Part shown: positions 1 through 11,333 of the stretch, piece by piece
Numbering within the stretch: the stretch's first letter is position 1
How the letters are laid out: every line of letters begins with the position of its first letter
Assembly: GCF_030272615.1 (NCBI RefSeq)
Contig: NC_081415.1
Location: 370,023,667 to 370,087,666 of the forward strand
From: Cryptomeria japonica
Taxonomy: Eukaryota; Streptophyta; Pinopsida; Cupressales; Cupressaceae
DNA length: 64,000 nucleotides
Reading direction: 5' to 3'
Program-made: the position numbers and the translations under genes
The notes under the pieces: model-generated
The model's database searches: none
What the model saw: the letters and a program-made list of their open reading frames with translations, nothing else
What the model was told of the DNA's origin: nothing

Positions 1-69
1 AATGATAAGCAATGAGGAGCTATAAGGTGTCCTACCATGTTTTGGAATTGATCTATATCCAATTTTTTT

Positions 70-1939
70 AAACTGTTGTTTCCAATAAAGCTTTCTCCAA
101 AATTTCCTTATGCATAGGTGAAACCTTGAGAAGTTCCTTAAATGATATTTGAGCGGGTATTCTTTGTAATTGCTCTACTAAATTGTATTATTGTGAAGTG
201 TATGTTGGGTCTTTTGTTATACCTAGAAAGGTAACCTTTTCTTTGCTTCTTGTAATAACATTGATTGGCTCTGAAGATGGATTATCTTTAACAATGATAA
301 CATTTACCACATCATCATATGTATAAGTGTAATTCACTTTGGCTTTTCCTTTGTCATCTTTTAATTGGGATTGTTCACCTTTGTCATAATTTGGAAGTGG
401 AGTTTTGAAAGCTAGGTGTGATTCATTTGTCTTATGGCTATCCTCTATGATGGTTCCATTATCGATTAGATCTTGGATAAGGTGTTTCAATCTCTTACAA
501 TCATTTGTTTGGTGTCCTTTATTCCGATGGTAATTGCAAAAATGATTGTCATTCCATCAATTTGGCTTGACTAGTGGTTCATAACTTCTTGCTTCTGGTA
601 AAACAATTAATTTGTTGGCGAGTAGAGTTTTTAGAGCTGATTCCAAAGGTTCTCCAATGTTTGTGAATTTCCTCTAAGGATTGGAGAAAAAGGACTTGGC
701 TTTATTGTTTTCTGGATTGTTATTGCTTGTGATTTGACTTGATAGATTAAAGATTGGTTGTTGTTGTTTTGTAGCATTATTATCATCATTTCCTCCATTG
801 CTGACGTTCCTATTCTTTGACCAGAACTTGGGTTTGTCATTATTGTTGTTGTTGTAGGAATTATCGTAAAGTTTTAGCTCTCCTTTCTTTACCAGCGCGT
901 TCTCTATTTTCAGACCATTCTCGATCATTTTGGCAAAAGAGGGAGGACATTGCATTCTTAGTCAATAACTCATTTCATTGATAAGATTATCAATGAATAT
1001 GTCCATTTAATCTTGATCAGGCACATCTCGGGGATACCTACTAAACATGCGTTTCCATCGTTGTAAGAAGATCATAAAAGATTCACCATTGTTTTGTTTA
1101 ACATTGCATAGATCCAACATTGTTATCTCATTCCTTATATTGTAGGAGTATTGTGAAATAAATCTATTCACAAGCTCTTCAAAAGATTTGATTCCGGATG
1201 GTAATCTTGAAAACCACTCCATTGATTGTCCATTTAAACTCCTAGGAAAAAGATGCATAAGGTAAGTTTCATCGTGAGCAAATTCCATGCTCATAGTACA
1301 AAACTCCCTAATGTGATCCTGAGGATTGGATTTTCCATCATATTTGTCATATTTAGGAATCTCGCAATGTTGTAGAAATGGTATCATATTCAAATTCTTA
1401 TCTAAAGGATATGGGTATATATCTTCCAATGAATACTTCTTGGAGCTTGTTCCATTTTGCATGTCTTGTATCTGTTGTTGTAGAGTTTACATTTGTTGAG
1501 TAAGGTTTAACAATGGATTATCCACATAGTTTCTCCTTGTTTCTTCATAAGTTCTTTTATCACTACACTCTTTTCTTGTGTCATCCCTTTCTTTCCTTGT
1601 TTCTTCATGACTTTCTTTGTTCATAACTTTGTTATTTGGATCATCTGTGTTTTGGGTGTTACTTACCTCCACATCTTGTTTTAAGATTTCTATGTTAAAG
1701 TCTTGTGGTAGTTTAGCTCCAGATTTTTCCAACATCAAGAGATATTTCTCTTTTTGCTTTGCCAACAATTTTTCCATTAGCCTATCAAATTTGAAATCTT
1801 GCCCAAGGTCTCTAATGGTGCTATTGACTGCTTCTTCATCAACAACAGTAAACCCAAAATTTTGGAATGTAGGATTATCTTCTTCCTCCAATTGTTGTTT
1901 TATCAGTTGTTCGTATTGAGCTCTAGTCCAAACTGGCAT
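70..1939 (-). pseudogene. gag: gypsy gag of element E, broken by in-frame stops
   Basis: Capsid/nucleocapsid precursor. Translating leftward from 1939, one single frame carries: an N-terminal region with a charged, coiled-coil-like stretch (to 1490); a retrotransposon gag core at about 1460-1010 (PKYDGKSNPQDHIREF, then EWFSRLP and FEELVNRF); an Asn-rich linker (955-677); and a zinc motif CX2HX4HX4C (CNYHRNKGHQTNDC) at about 538-497. A pre-protease segment follows at 187-70 (YNLVEQLQRIPAQIS). Stops at 1487-1489, 1007-1009, 962-964, 674-676, 557-559 and 188-190 interrupt it, but the frame never shifts. Codon context suggests each stop was CAA, CAG or CGA. The ATG at 1939 is the most upstream start I can support. 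Confidence 0.82.
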
Positions 1940-2187
1940 GTGATTATTTCAAATTTTTTGAAATTTCCAAAGGACAAAGTCAATAGGTGATTATTGGTTT
2001 AAGAAGATATGCTTTGTTTATCTTACTGCTATTTTTTGTTCATTGTGATAAAGTGTCTCTTTTTTGAAAAGCATGTCCTTGAAAAATTTCTCCATCAAAC
2101 TCTGTATCGCAGCCACGTAAGTAGTGATGAAAACAATGTAGGAATGTCCTATGTTTTAATAAGATCTTGCGATTAATATACAAGAAT

Positions 2188-3732
2188 TGATAGTTCTGAT
2201 ACTTAATGTAAGTATAGATCCAATAGCCAACAAGATGAGAGGGGGGGGGGTGAATAATACAAACTTAATCTTCCATAAAAACATCAGATTCAACCTCGGT
2301 AACATATACTTCAGTAATATAACCAAAACTGCTAAAAATATAAACTCAAAAGCATATAAACATCATAAATCTCATAACACTAGATTTAACGTGGAAACCC
2401 AAATAGGGAAAAACTACTGTGGGATTTCGGACCCACTAAGAAATATACTCTTCTAGAGTATGCTCGGTTAAAAGCAAATCTTGTTAAAGTTTACAAACAC
2501 ATTGCTAGATGTGACTCGGTTAAGGGATTTCCCTCAAATCTATTAGGATCTTCACCTTGTTAGAAGTGACCTTGTTAAAGGATTTGAAACACTAAATTAG
2601 AATGTCACCTTGCTAGAGGGTTTTACAAATAAGACTGTTAAGTCCACTCGGTTAAGAGATTTTCTGTCACTTTCACAAAATAACAGTAATAAAATCTATC
2701 TACAACTTCACATCTAAAATGCTAAAGCAGATTCTTATTTGCTCAATACAATCTAGACATAGAACTAATCTTGTCCATCTGCTGGGCTTCTATACTCTAT
2801 TATTCAAACAGGTCTTCAAGCTTCCGTGCTTAGTAATCACTATGTAGCATCCCTGTGCATGCACTTGCCCGCATACATTGTTTATCAACAGTTCCCTATT
2901 TATAAACAATTAGCTAACCACTTAATCTCCTTGATCACATTTCCCATGATCAATCATAGCCATCAGATCTTCATGCTTGACCAGGTTGAATGCATCTTTC
3001 GATTTGCAAAATGTTTTACCTCACCTTGGAACTTTCATATATTTCTTGGAACTTGTGTTAGGGTATTGCGGTTCAATATGAGTTGTAGATCTTCCTGCCA
3101 ATCTTCCATTGCCATAGATTCTTAACAAACTATATTTATGGCATACCAATCATTTAATCAATTCTAGCTCATCAGCTTCCTTCATTAAATAACACATGTA
3201 AACATTTAATGCATTCTGTTATAGCTCAGTTACAACTCGGTAACAACTCGATAAATACTAAACTTCACTCGGTAGACATTCTGCCTTCATTAACTGATAG
3301 CGATAACCTTAGGGTTTACCAACTAGGTTCCTTAGGGTTTACCGACTAGGTTCTTTGCTTGGTAACATAGTATAGTATTAACCTTACAATTTACAACATA
3401 TGTATGATGTCAAAACAATCTAAACATCATGATCTCATCATTGTCTGACTTGGTAATAGTTGCCCATTGAATACCTTATTCATCCTCTTATTCATCATAA
3501 TCTTTTTGTGTCTTTTACCGACATCTTTATACTCTTCAAATCATACTTCTCAAGATATGGCAACATCATACTGAATTAGAAAATCAATTTCTTGACATCA
3601 ATGACAAAATAATAATATTAAGATAGTAAACATCCTTAATCAGTTATATCCATAATCATCAACAACCTTCTCAATATCCTTGTTGAAATGCCAACAATCT
3701 TACATTGTATATTATAATGCCAAATGCTAACA
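2188..3732 (-). repeat. 3' LTR of copia element A
   Basis: 1545-bp terminal repeat beginning TGATAGTTCTG and ending GCTAACA on the plus strand, matching 8341-9354. It holds a G-run motif near its left end (2237-2256) and a TATA-like box in the minus orientation near 2900. It keeps about 539 bp (2993-3531) that the other LTR has lost. Confidence 0.95.
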
Positions 3733-3744
3733 ATCCCCCCCTTT
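3733..3744 (-). other. polypurine tract of element A
   Basis: Read on the minus strand this is AAAGGGGGGGAT, directly abutting the 3' LTR. Such a tract primes plus-strand DNA synthesis in LTR retrotransposons. The 400 bp between it and the RNase H frame (3745-4142) holds no supported gene. Confidence 0.85.
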
Positions 3745-4142
3745 GGCATTTATGGCAAAACCAATTGATTTGACCTTAAAAGATTCAGATTGCCGTGATT
3801 CTAAAATGCTGAAATGCTCTCCCCCATACATTAGACTTCTCCTATTTTCTTCAGTCTTTTCAATCAATCTTCTCTCCCTTATATTAATCTTCTCCCCCTT
3901 TGACAACAATGCCAAAAAGTAAAGAACTAAAACATAATTTCTTCCTGTATGAAGTGATTTCCTACTGTTGTGTATCAACTGAGTCTCGATCAGAGCATTT
4001 TGTCTTCAATTCTTGTTCCCTGTATGGTATCATGTATTGTTTCCTGCATACCTTTAGAAAACCTCCTAAAGTGTGTAAATCAACATCAACTCCTAAAAGA
4101 TATTCGAAAGAGTCATCAAATTGATGCTTTCACTGAACTCGG

Positions 4143-4847
4143 TCAGTGAGTAGAAGATAGGGGTAAGACCCCTAACTTACTTATGAGATATTCAAAAGTG
4201 TCCCTTGGTAGTGGTTTGGTGAAGATATCTGCTATTTGTTCCTTTGTGCTAACATACTCCAACACCACTTTCTTTTCTTGAGCTTCTTCTCTAAGATAAT
4301 GATATTTGATAGAGATGTGCTTTGTCTTAGAGTGCATAATAGGATTCTTTGAAATGTTAATGGCACTAGTATTGTCACAGAATATAGTTACTGGTTCGGT
4401 AACTTTCTCATTTATACCTTCCAACAGTTGTTTGATCCATGCAATGTTGGTACAATTCAATGTTGTAGCAACATATTCAGCTTTTGCTGTTGACTGTGAA
4501 ACACATCCTTGTTTCTTGCTAAGCCAACTCACTAGCCTTTCTCCTAAAAAGAAAGCTCCTCCACTTGTGCTTTTTCTGTCATCAATGTTGCCTGCCCAAT
4601 CAACATCAGTATAAACTTTTAAATCAAAATTATTTCCTTTCTGATATACTAAGCCATAATCTTCAGTGCCTTTCAAGTATCTAAAAATTCTTTTGATTGT
4701 TGTCATGTGTGTTTCCTTAGGATCTGCAGAGAATCTTGCAACTATACCTACTACATGTGCTATGTCTGGTCTGCCGTGAACAACATATTGTAGCTTTCCA
4801 ATCATGGATCGGTAAAGTGTCTCATCAACAGATGCAAATTCATCATT
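4143..4847 (-). pseudogene. copia RNase H of element A
   Basis: C-terminal part of the copia polyprotein. The frame carries the typical tether (MIGKLQYVVHGRPDIAH), the first acidic motif TDVDWAG, the KSTSGGAFFLG stretch, the QSTAKAEY motif carrying the conserved Glu, and the last motif DIFTKPLP before the stop at 4143-4145. About 230 codons, normal for the family. It is in the same frame as gag and integrase; the reverse-transcriptase segment just upstream is shifted and rejoins here near 4848. Confidence 0.9.
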
Positions 4848-5669
4848 TTTGATAATTTATAGTTGGTAGTCATAGGATTACTTTTTGGTTTTGAATCCTC
4901 CATTCCAAATTTCTTCAAGATTTCCTTTATGTACTTGGATTGAGTAATGAAAATCTCATTTTTCATTTGCAGTATTTGTAAACCTATAAAATACTTTATC
5001 TCACTGATTAATGACATCTCAAATTCCTTGCTCATTTCATTTCCAAAGTTCTTGCATAGATTCATTTCCACAAAATATAATATCATCAACAAATATGGCT
5101 GAGATCAGTATTCCATTTTCATCATTCTTCATGTACATATTGACGTTCTCACTTGTCCTTATAAAACCAATCTTAATCAAATAAGAGTGCAATCTTTCAT
5201 ACCATGCTCTAGGTGCTTGTTTCAAACCATATAAAGCTTTGTTCAATTTACATACCTGATCTTTATTATTGTCTTCAACAAATCCTTCAGGTTGTTCAAT
5301 AAAAACTTCTTCTAATATTCCATTCAGAAATGTAGATTTCTCATCCATTTGATATACCTTGAAGTTTTTGAAAGCAGCATATGCCAACAATGTTCTTACT
5401 CTTTCAAGTCTAGCAACAGGTGCAAAAGTTTCACCATAATCAATTCCTTCTTCTTGAGCATAACCTTTGCAAACTAGTCTTGCTTTGTTTCAAATGACCT
5501 CTCCTTTTTCATTTAGCTTGTTTCTGAAAATCCACTTTGTACCGATTACATTTTTTTCCTTCGATCTTGGGATTAGTGTCCATGTGTCATTCTTCTTGAT
5601 TTGATCAATCTCTTCTGTCATAGCATTTATCCAATCTTCACTGTTAAATGCCTCTTTCACTATTCTCGG
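4848..5669 (-). pseudogene. copia reverse transcriptase of element A, two frameshifts and stops
   Basis: RNA-dependent DNA polymerase. Visible motifs in order: [17 protein letters not shown] (about 5480-5430), [11 protein letters not shown] (about 5350-5315, first catalytic Asp), [17 protein letters not shown], and FVDDIIF (catalytic Asp pair, about 5100-5080). The reading then moves to a neighbouring frame between about 5050 and 4848 (GLQILQMKNEIFITQSKYIK) and returns to the original frame. A TGA near 5488 stands where the family has Arg (CGA to TGA), and a TAA near 5668 separates it from the integrase. Not functional as it stands. Confidence 0.9.
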
Positions 5670-6953
5670 TTAAAATTTAGATATCAGACATGTGTTTTGT
5701 CTCAGTTTGTTCCTTGTCATCACTGGATCATCCTTATCTCCTATAATTTGAGTTGGTGCATGATGTCTTCTGACATACTTGGCTAATCTAGGCTCGATAG
5801 GCTCTGCATGATCTTCTTCATCACTCGGTAACTGGATATTCTCTTCATTTTCTTCAACAGTCTTCTTGGTAAGACTTGTTGGTTGAACATAGACAAATTC
5901 ATCATAGTCTTCTAGTTCCTTGGAATTTCCTTCATCATTTCTTTCTGCAAATTCTTCAATTTTCACATTTGCACTTTCTACTATTTTGTTAGATGATTTG
6001 ATCAGACATTTAAATGCTTTGCTTCTAGAAGAATAACCTAGAAATGTTCCTTCTTCACTCTTCTGATCAAACTTGCCATTTCTATCATCTTTGTGAACAT
6101 AGCATCTACTTCCAAAGATTTTAAAATAACTTACATTAGGTTTCTTATCATACCAGATTTCATATGGTGTCTTCAAAGTACCTTTCTTCAATTGTACTTG
6201 GTTCAGGGTGTAAACTGCTGTGCTTATTGCTTCTCTCCAAAATGTTTGTGGCACTTTCTTTTCAATCATCAGTGTTCTAGCACAATCCACAATAGATCTA
6301 TTTCTTCTCTCAGCTATTCCATTCTGCTGTGGAGTTCTCGGTGCAGAGACTTATCTTTTAATACCATGATCATTGCAGAATAAGTTGAATTCATCAGATG
6401 TGAACTCTCCTCCTCTATCTGATCTAAGACATTTTAGTTGTCTGCCTGTTTCATTTTCAACTCTTGCCTTGTACCATTTAAACATTTGAAAAGCTTCTGA
6501 TTTATCTTTTAAAAACATTACTGACATCATCCTTGAATAGTCATCCACAAATAATATGAAATATTTATCACCATGATAACTTTGAACTTTCATAGGACCA
6601 CAAATATCTGTAAAGCTTGATCTTGTCATCTTACCCATCTGGCATCCTCGGCACATAGCATTCTTAGGTTTTTCAAGACTCGATAGACCTCTTACTCAAT
6701 GCTTCTTGCTTATTTTGATCAGATTATCAAAATTTACATGACAAAACCTTTTATGCCATAACCAGGTATCATCTATCTTTGCATACAAACACTTGTTCCG
6801 AGTTAAGTCAAGGTGAAATGTGTTACCTTTTGTTTGTGTCCCGGTAGCAGCTAACTTTCCATTCTTGTCATGAACTTTGACAACTCCTTTCTGAAATTCT
6901 ATTTGGTAACCTGTATTGTTTAGCTGTGCTACACTCAACAAATTGTATTTCAA
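5670..6953 (-). pseudogene. copia integrase of element A with premature stops
   Basis: Integrase joins element cDNA to the host chromosome. The frame shows the pre-integrase zinc region (LWHKRFCHVNFDNL, with CRGC near 6650), the catalytic core with FVDDYSR, then CLRSDRGGEF (DDE residues), QNGIAERRNR downstream, and the C-terminal part (IFGSRCYVH, GTFLGYSSRSKAF). Stops lie near 6694 and near 6348 (CAA to TAA, just before VSAPRTPQQNG). It is in the same frame as gag, so these are point mutations rather than frameshifts. The acidic C-terminal extension (6000-5750) is variable in this family. Confidence 0.9.
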
Positions 6954-7004
6954 ACCTTCAACCCAATAAACATCATTGCATCTTGTATTGTCAAGAAGTG
7001 TTAT

Positions 7005-8276
7005 AGATCATTTACCTTTCACCGGACATGGTGCATCATTACCAAATCTTACATAGCCTCCATCATAATCTTCTAATATAACAAACTTGTGTTTATCTCC
7101 TGTCATATGATGTGAGCATCCACTATCTATGATCCAAGAATCATTAGTATTTATGTGAGATATTAGGGCTTTTTCTTCATACTTTTCTTCATCTGATCCA
7201 TCTTTAATAGCCACATAAACTACTTCCTCTGTATCAGTTTCATTTGATTTATCATCGTTGGATTCCTCATCAGCTATTAAGCATGTCTTTCTATCTCTTC
7301 TTCTGAAGTCTTGGTGTCCTCTATAATGATTGTCTTTCTGTCTGTCATCTCGGTAATCTCTCTTTTCAGTAGAATCTTTGTCAGGACAGTTAGAAGCCAT
7401 ATGTCCTATCTTATCACAATTGAAACATTTCAAAGGTAGTTTTCCTTTATACTTACCTTTGCCTCTCGGTAACCTTTTGGCTAATAGTTCTTCAAACTCT
7501 TCTTGCTTTCTGATTTCCTCATACAGTTTGTGTACTTCTTCCATGTTCTTACAAAATCTTTCACTTGCTCCACTATGATCTCCTTCAGAGTACTTATACT
7601 TTCTTTCATTGTAATCATTAGATTCATCAAGATGAAAAGAACTAAATGCAGATTCAACTTTGTTTACCGAAGATAAACTGTTATCAAAGTTACTTAACTC
7701 AAATGCATGTATCTTACCAATAGTAGCATCTAAAGAAACTAGCATATTAGGTACAGACCTCAATTCATTGATTGTAGAGACTCGGATTGCATAAGCTGGT
7801 AGAAGGGTTCTTAACAACCTACTTGTTATATCCTTTTCTTCAATAGTTCCACCTGCTCCTTTGATTTGATTGACAATCTCCTTTAGTCTTGTACTGTACT
7901 GAGTTATGTTCTCACCTTCACTCATCCTCAAAGATTCAAGTTGTCCTCTTAGACTATCTACTTTTTCTCTTTGAACATGTTCATCTCCTCCATATACTGA
8001 TATGAGATTATCCCACATTGCCTTTGCATCATTGCAGCCTTCTAGGTCATTAAACTCTGAGTCGGTCAATGCAGATGTTATTTCAATCATTGCTTGGATA
8101 TGTTCTTGCTTTTCTTTTATCTCTTCCATTGTCAATGGATAGGTGCTTAGTGTAACAAAATCGTTCTCCAGATAGTATATAGCATATTCTACAACTCCTG
8201 ATAGATGTAACTTCATCCTTTTTTGCCATGTAGAGAAACTTGACTTGTTCAGCTTCAGTGCATCCCTCTTATACAT
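7005..8276 (-). pseudogene. gag: copia gag and protease of element A
   Basis: A 422-residue open frame. Residues 1 to about 200 are a UBN2-type copia gag (SFSTWQKRMKLHL, AKAMWDNLISVYGG, LPAYA). Residues 284-297 form a CCHC knuckle (CFNCDKIGHMASNC). The aspartic protease begins near residue 381 with WIIDSGCSHHMTGD, Asp 384 being the catalytic candidate. The frame is cut inside the protease by TGA at 7005-7007, after which it continues in frame (NLLSVAQLN, 6950-6900). The ATG at 8276 follows the primer site by about 50 bp, the expected place for a gag start. This is the best-preserved reading frame of the element. Confidence 0.92.
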
Positions 8277-8326
8277 CTTTGGATCTTTAACTCAAGTGCC
8301 TTTAAACTTTCCTTCTGGAGTCCAAA

Positions 8327-8338
8327 GCTTTGATACCA
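8327..8338 (-). other. primer binding site of element A (initiator Met tRNA)
   Basis: Minus strand reads TGGTATCAAAGC, two bases from the 5' LTR. It matches the common plant copia site complementary to the 3' end of initiator methionine tRNA, with one likely change (A for G at the ninth base). Confidence 0.88.
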
Positions 8339-8340
8339 AT

Positions 8341-9354
8341 TGATAGTTCTGATACTTAATGTAAGTACAGATCCAATAGCCAACAAGATGAGAGGGGGGA
8401 GTGAATCATACAAACTTAATCTTCCATAAAAACATCAGATTCAACCTCGGTAACATATACTTCAGTAATATAACCAAAACTGCTAAAAATACAAACTCAA
8501 AAGCATATAAACATCATAAACCTCATAACACCAGATTTAACGTGGAAACCCAAATAGGGAAAAACCACTGTGGGATTTTGGACCCACTAAGAAATATACT
8601 CTTCTAGAGTATGCTCAGTTAAAAGAAAATCCTGTTAAAGATTACAAACACATTGCTAGTTGTGACCTGGTTAAGGGATTTCCCTCAGATCTGTTAGGAT
8701 CTTCACCTTGTTAGAAGTGACCTTGTTAGAGGATTTCAAACACTCAATCAAAATGTCACCTTGCTAGAGGGTTTTACAAATAAGACTATTAAGTCCACTC
8801 GGTTAAGAGATTTTCTGTCACTTTCACAAAATAACAGTAATAAAATCTATCTGCAACTTCACATCTAAAATGCTAAAGCAGATTCTTATTTGCTCAATAC
8901 AATCTAGACATGGAACTAATCTTGTCCATCTACTGGGCTTCTATACTCTATTATTCAAACAGGTTTTCAAGCTTCTGTGCTCGGTAATCACTATGTAGCA
9001 TCCCTATGCATACACTTGCCTGCATACAATGTTTATCAATAGTTCCCTATTTATAAACAATTAGCTAACCGCTTAATCTCCTTGATCACATTTCCCATAA
9101 TCAATCATAGCCATCAGATCTTCATGCTTGACCAGGTTCAATACATCTTTATACTCTTTCAATCATACTTCTCAAGATATGGCAACATCATACTAAATTA
9201 GAAAATCAATTTCTTGACATCAATGACAAAATAACAATATTAAGACAGTAAACATCCTTAATCAGTTATATCCATAATCATCAATAACCTTCTCAATATC
9301 CTTGTTGAAATGCCAACAATCTTCCATTGTCTGTTATGATGCCAAATGCTAACA
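8341..9354 (-). repeat. 5' LTR of copia element A, internally deleted
   Basis: 1014-bp copy of the terminal repeat at 2188-3732. It lacks 539 bp present in the other copy; the junction lies in the CATCTTT at 9144-9150. The lost part is U3, about 90 bp upstream of the TATA-like box at 9047-9055. Confidence 0.93.
9047..9055 (-). promoter_or_regulatory. TATA-like box in the 5' LTR of element A
   Basis: Minus strand reads TATAAATAG, at a suitable place inside the LTR to start the element's RNA. The same box is present in the 3' LTR. Assigned from sequence and position only. Confidence 0.5.
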
Positions 9355-10940
9355 AGAATCTTATTCTTTTCTAAGTAGCTTTATAACTGGGTTTTATTTT
9401 AAGGTGATACTTAAAAGTCATATAAGAATCTAACAATTGATGATTCCAATGTTGGTGTGATTCTGATTTTGACATAACCTAGGTTCAAAATAGGAAAGAT
9501 ATATCCAAGATTATGAACCTAGTATAGATTGATCAAGCTTTGTGATAGAGGATTTGATTATCTAGATGAGATGCTTGACAATGATGTTGATTTTTTTGCA
9601 CTTAAGATGTTTGAATCAATAGCTTGTTGAATGTTTATGCTTATAGAAACCTTTTGGGAATAACTTGTTGGATTAGTGACCCAGTTGTTGAGATAGTTTG
9701 AAAACACGTGATGGTTTTAGAGACAAATCTTCTCAAGAATTATTTCGATACTGATGTTTTGACACTTTAGTTTGATCTGGTGTTTCAAATGTTGGAAAGC
9801 CTTTGTATTACCCTTTTGATCAATTTTTTTCAGCAATTTGTTGAATTTTTGCTCACGCGTAGATGATAATTTTCTTCAATTTTTGACCATTTGGAACATG
9901 TAACTGACATAGAAGACACAATGTTTAATAAAAAAAATGCACAAGCAAGTACAAAATCTTATGGCAGGTTAAGACAATAGTTGTTGAATCTCACATGGGG
10001 TTTCCCCCGAGGCTACGCTATTCAAAGTGGATATTTAGATGCTTGACCCCACTGGCTCCACCCTCGGCACTCACTTCTCTGGGGCAGCCAAGCACCAGTT
10101 TCCATGAAAACTCCCCATGGAAAGCTTTATATCTCTACTAAGAACCGTATGTGTATGAGCGACTTCAGAGGTCCGATCTCCTGTGCCAACAACTAGAAGG
10201 ATTTTGATAACTAGTACAAGTGGTTTTTATTAAAGGCTTCCGGTCATGTGGCCATACATGCGGCACTTTCAGCTCTGTAAATATAGAAGGTTCCCAGCCT
10301 ATAGAGGTTACGCTCCATAGGGTTTATGGGGAAACATAGTGTTGGTATGAACTTATCAACACATGTTGTTTGGGACTTTCGTCACAAACATGATTTATTT
10401 AGAGTGGATTGGAAGGACTTGGCATTAGCCCATTTCCACTTTAGGTCGTTCCCCTCTCATTGGCCCCCTCAAGGCAGCTCAGGAAGGCAAACCCTCTAAA
10501 GGATTTAATTGCTTGAAAGTGAAGAAAGCATAAAAGAGTGGGTTTGGCTTTTTGGTCACCCAATTAAGGGGAGAGCATATACCTACCACTTTCGAGACAC
10601 AGAATATAAGTGTTCTTTTTAACTTTCCATAGCAATGTGATTTATCCTCTATTTGGAGATGTTTCTCCAACAAACATGGTGTTTATTTTAGCCTTTTTAA
10701 AAGTCTACGTGCAACTATTTTAGAGAAGTTACTTAAAATGCAAGTTGCATATTGTCAATTTATCCCCTTAGTTAGACTAAATGAGCAAGACATGATATAT
10801 TACTTCCCCAAATAAGGCTTTTAATTAACTAGGTGAGAAAATGTATAAAATTTGCCTTAAACACCATCCTGCACATGCATGTTAGTAATTTAAAAAAATT
10901 AATTTCTTGGACATTCGGACCTGCAAGAAAATTTTGTTAG
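9355..10940 (-). other. leader (5' untranslated region) of element E
   Basis: No supported gene. Two stretches, 10045-10130 and 10435-10500, match in reverse complement the leader of element C at about 28838-28925 and 28400-28500 (shared words include GGTGCTTGGCTGCCC-like and GGGAACGACC). This shows that E and C share a leader although their coding parts differ. Short open frames here (for example 10479-10673) look fortuitous. Confidence 0.65.
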
Positions 10941-10948
10941 TTGCAAAC

Positions 10949-11240
10949 AAAAGTGCTATTATAACATATGTGCTATCTTTCACCTCAAAAGTGCTAATCT
11001 GTAGAGAAAAAGTGCTAATCTGCACTACAAAAGCACTTCTTTGTGGACTCAAAAGCATGATTTCTTTAATAAATGCGCTAACCTAGAGGACAAAAGTGTT
11101 AACTTGTAATGCAAATGTGTAGATTTTTTGACAAAAGTGCTAACCTGCATGGCATATGCGTTAACTTGCAATGCAAATGCGTTAACCTGAGATACAAATG
11201 CACTAACCTATCGAACAAAAGCACTGTTAGAATTCACACA
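10949..11240 (-). repeat. 21-bp-period degenerate array in the leader of element E
   Basis: About a dozen diverged units recur at almost exactly 21-bp steps. On the plus strand the anchor GTGCTA, GCGTTA or GCACTA falls at 10991, 11012, 11033, about 11055, 11075, 11096, 11117, 11137, 11158, 11179, 11200 and 11221. A typical unit is AAATGCGTTAACCTGAGATAC. Because 21 is a multiple of three, it creates a 7-residue-repeat open frame on the plus strand (11109-11384) that is very likely not a gene. The array begins about 90 bp from the primer site. Confidence 0.8.
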
Positions 11241-11315
11241 TGCATGAATCTGCATTACAAATGCATTAATTTTACTTTTTGTGATATTTTTAAAGGTATA
11301 TGCAAGGTCCATCGA

Positions 11316-11333
11316 GCCCCATGGTGGGCGCCA
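11316..11333 (-). other. primer binding site of element E
   Basis: Minus strand reads TGGCGCCCACCATGGGGC, separated by TTT from the LTR end at 11337. TGGCGCCCACC-type sites are widespread in plant gypsy elements. I do not assign the tRNA. Confidence 0.75.

Larger units (their letters stand above)
2188..9354 (-). mobile_element. Ty1/copia LTR retrotransposon A, full structure, decayed
   Basis: Complete copia element on the minus strand. LTRs start TG and end CA, and the element is flanked by a perfect 5-bp target duplication AGAAT (2183-2187 and 9355-9359). The primer site lies next to the right LTR and the polypurine tract next to the left LTR, so the 5' LTR is the right one. Domain order gag, protease, integrase, reverse transcriptase, RNase H is the copia order. 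In the first 290 bp the two LTRs differ at roughly ten positions, nearly all transitions, so this is a fairly old insertion. It lies inside the leader of gypsy element E. Confidence 0.95.

Noticed and set aside
1617-1919. Plus-strand frame opposite gag of E
   Set aside because: Shadow of the minus-strand gag frame, which has clear family motifs.
2187-2456. Open frames at 2187-2456 and 8401-8607 with similar translations
   Set aside because: Similarity comes from lying in the two LTR copies of A; no coding role needed.
10949-11240. Possible CRISPR-like repeat array
   Set aside because: Contiguous diverged tandem units without unique spacers, in a plant retrotransposon leader.
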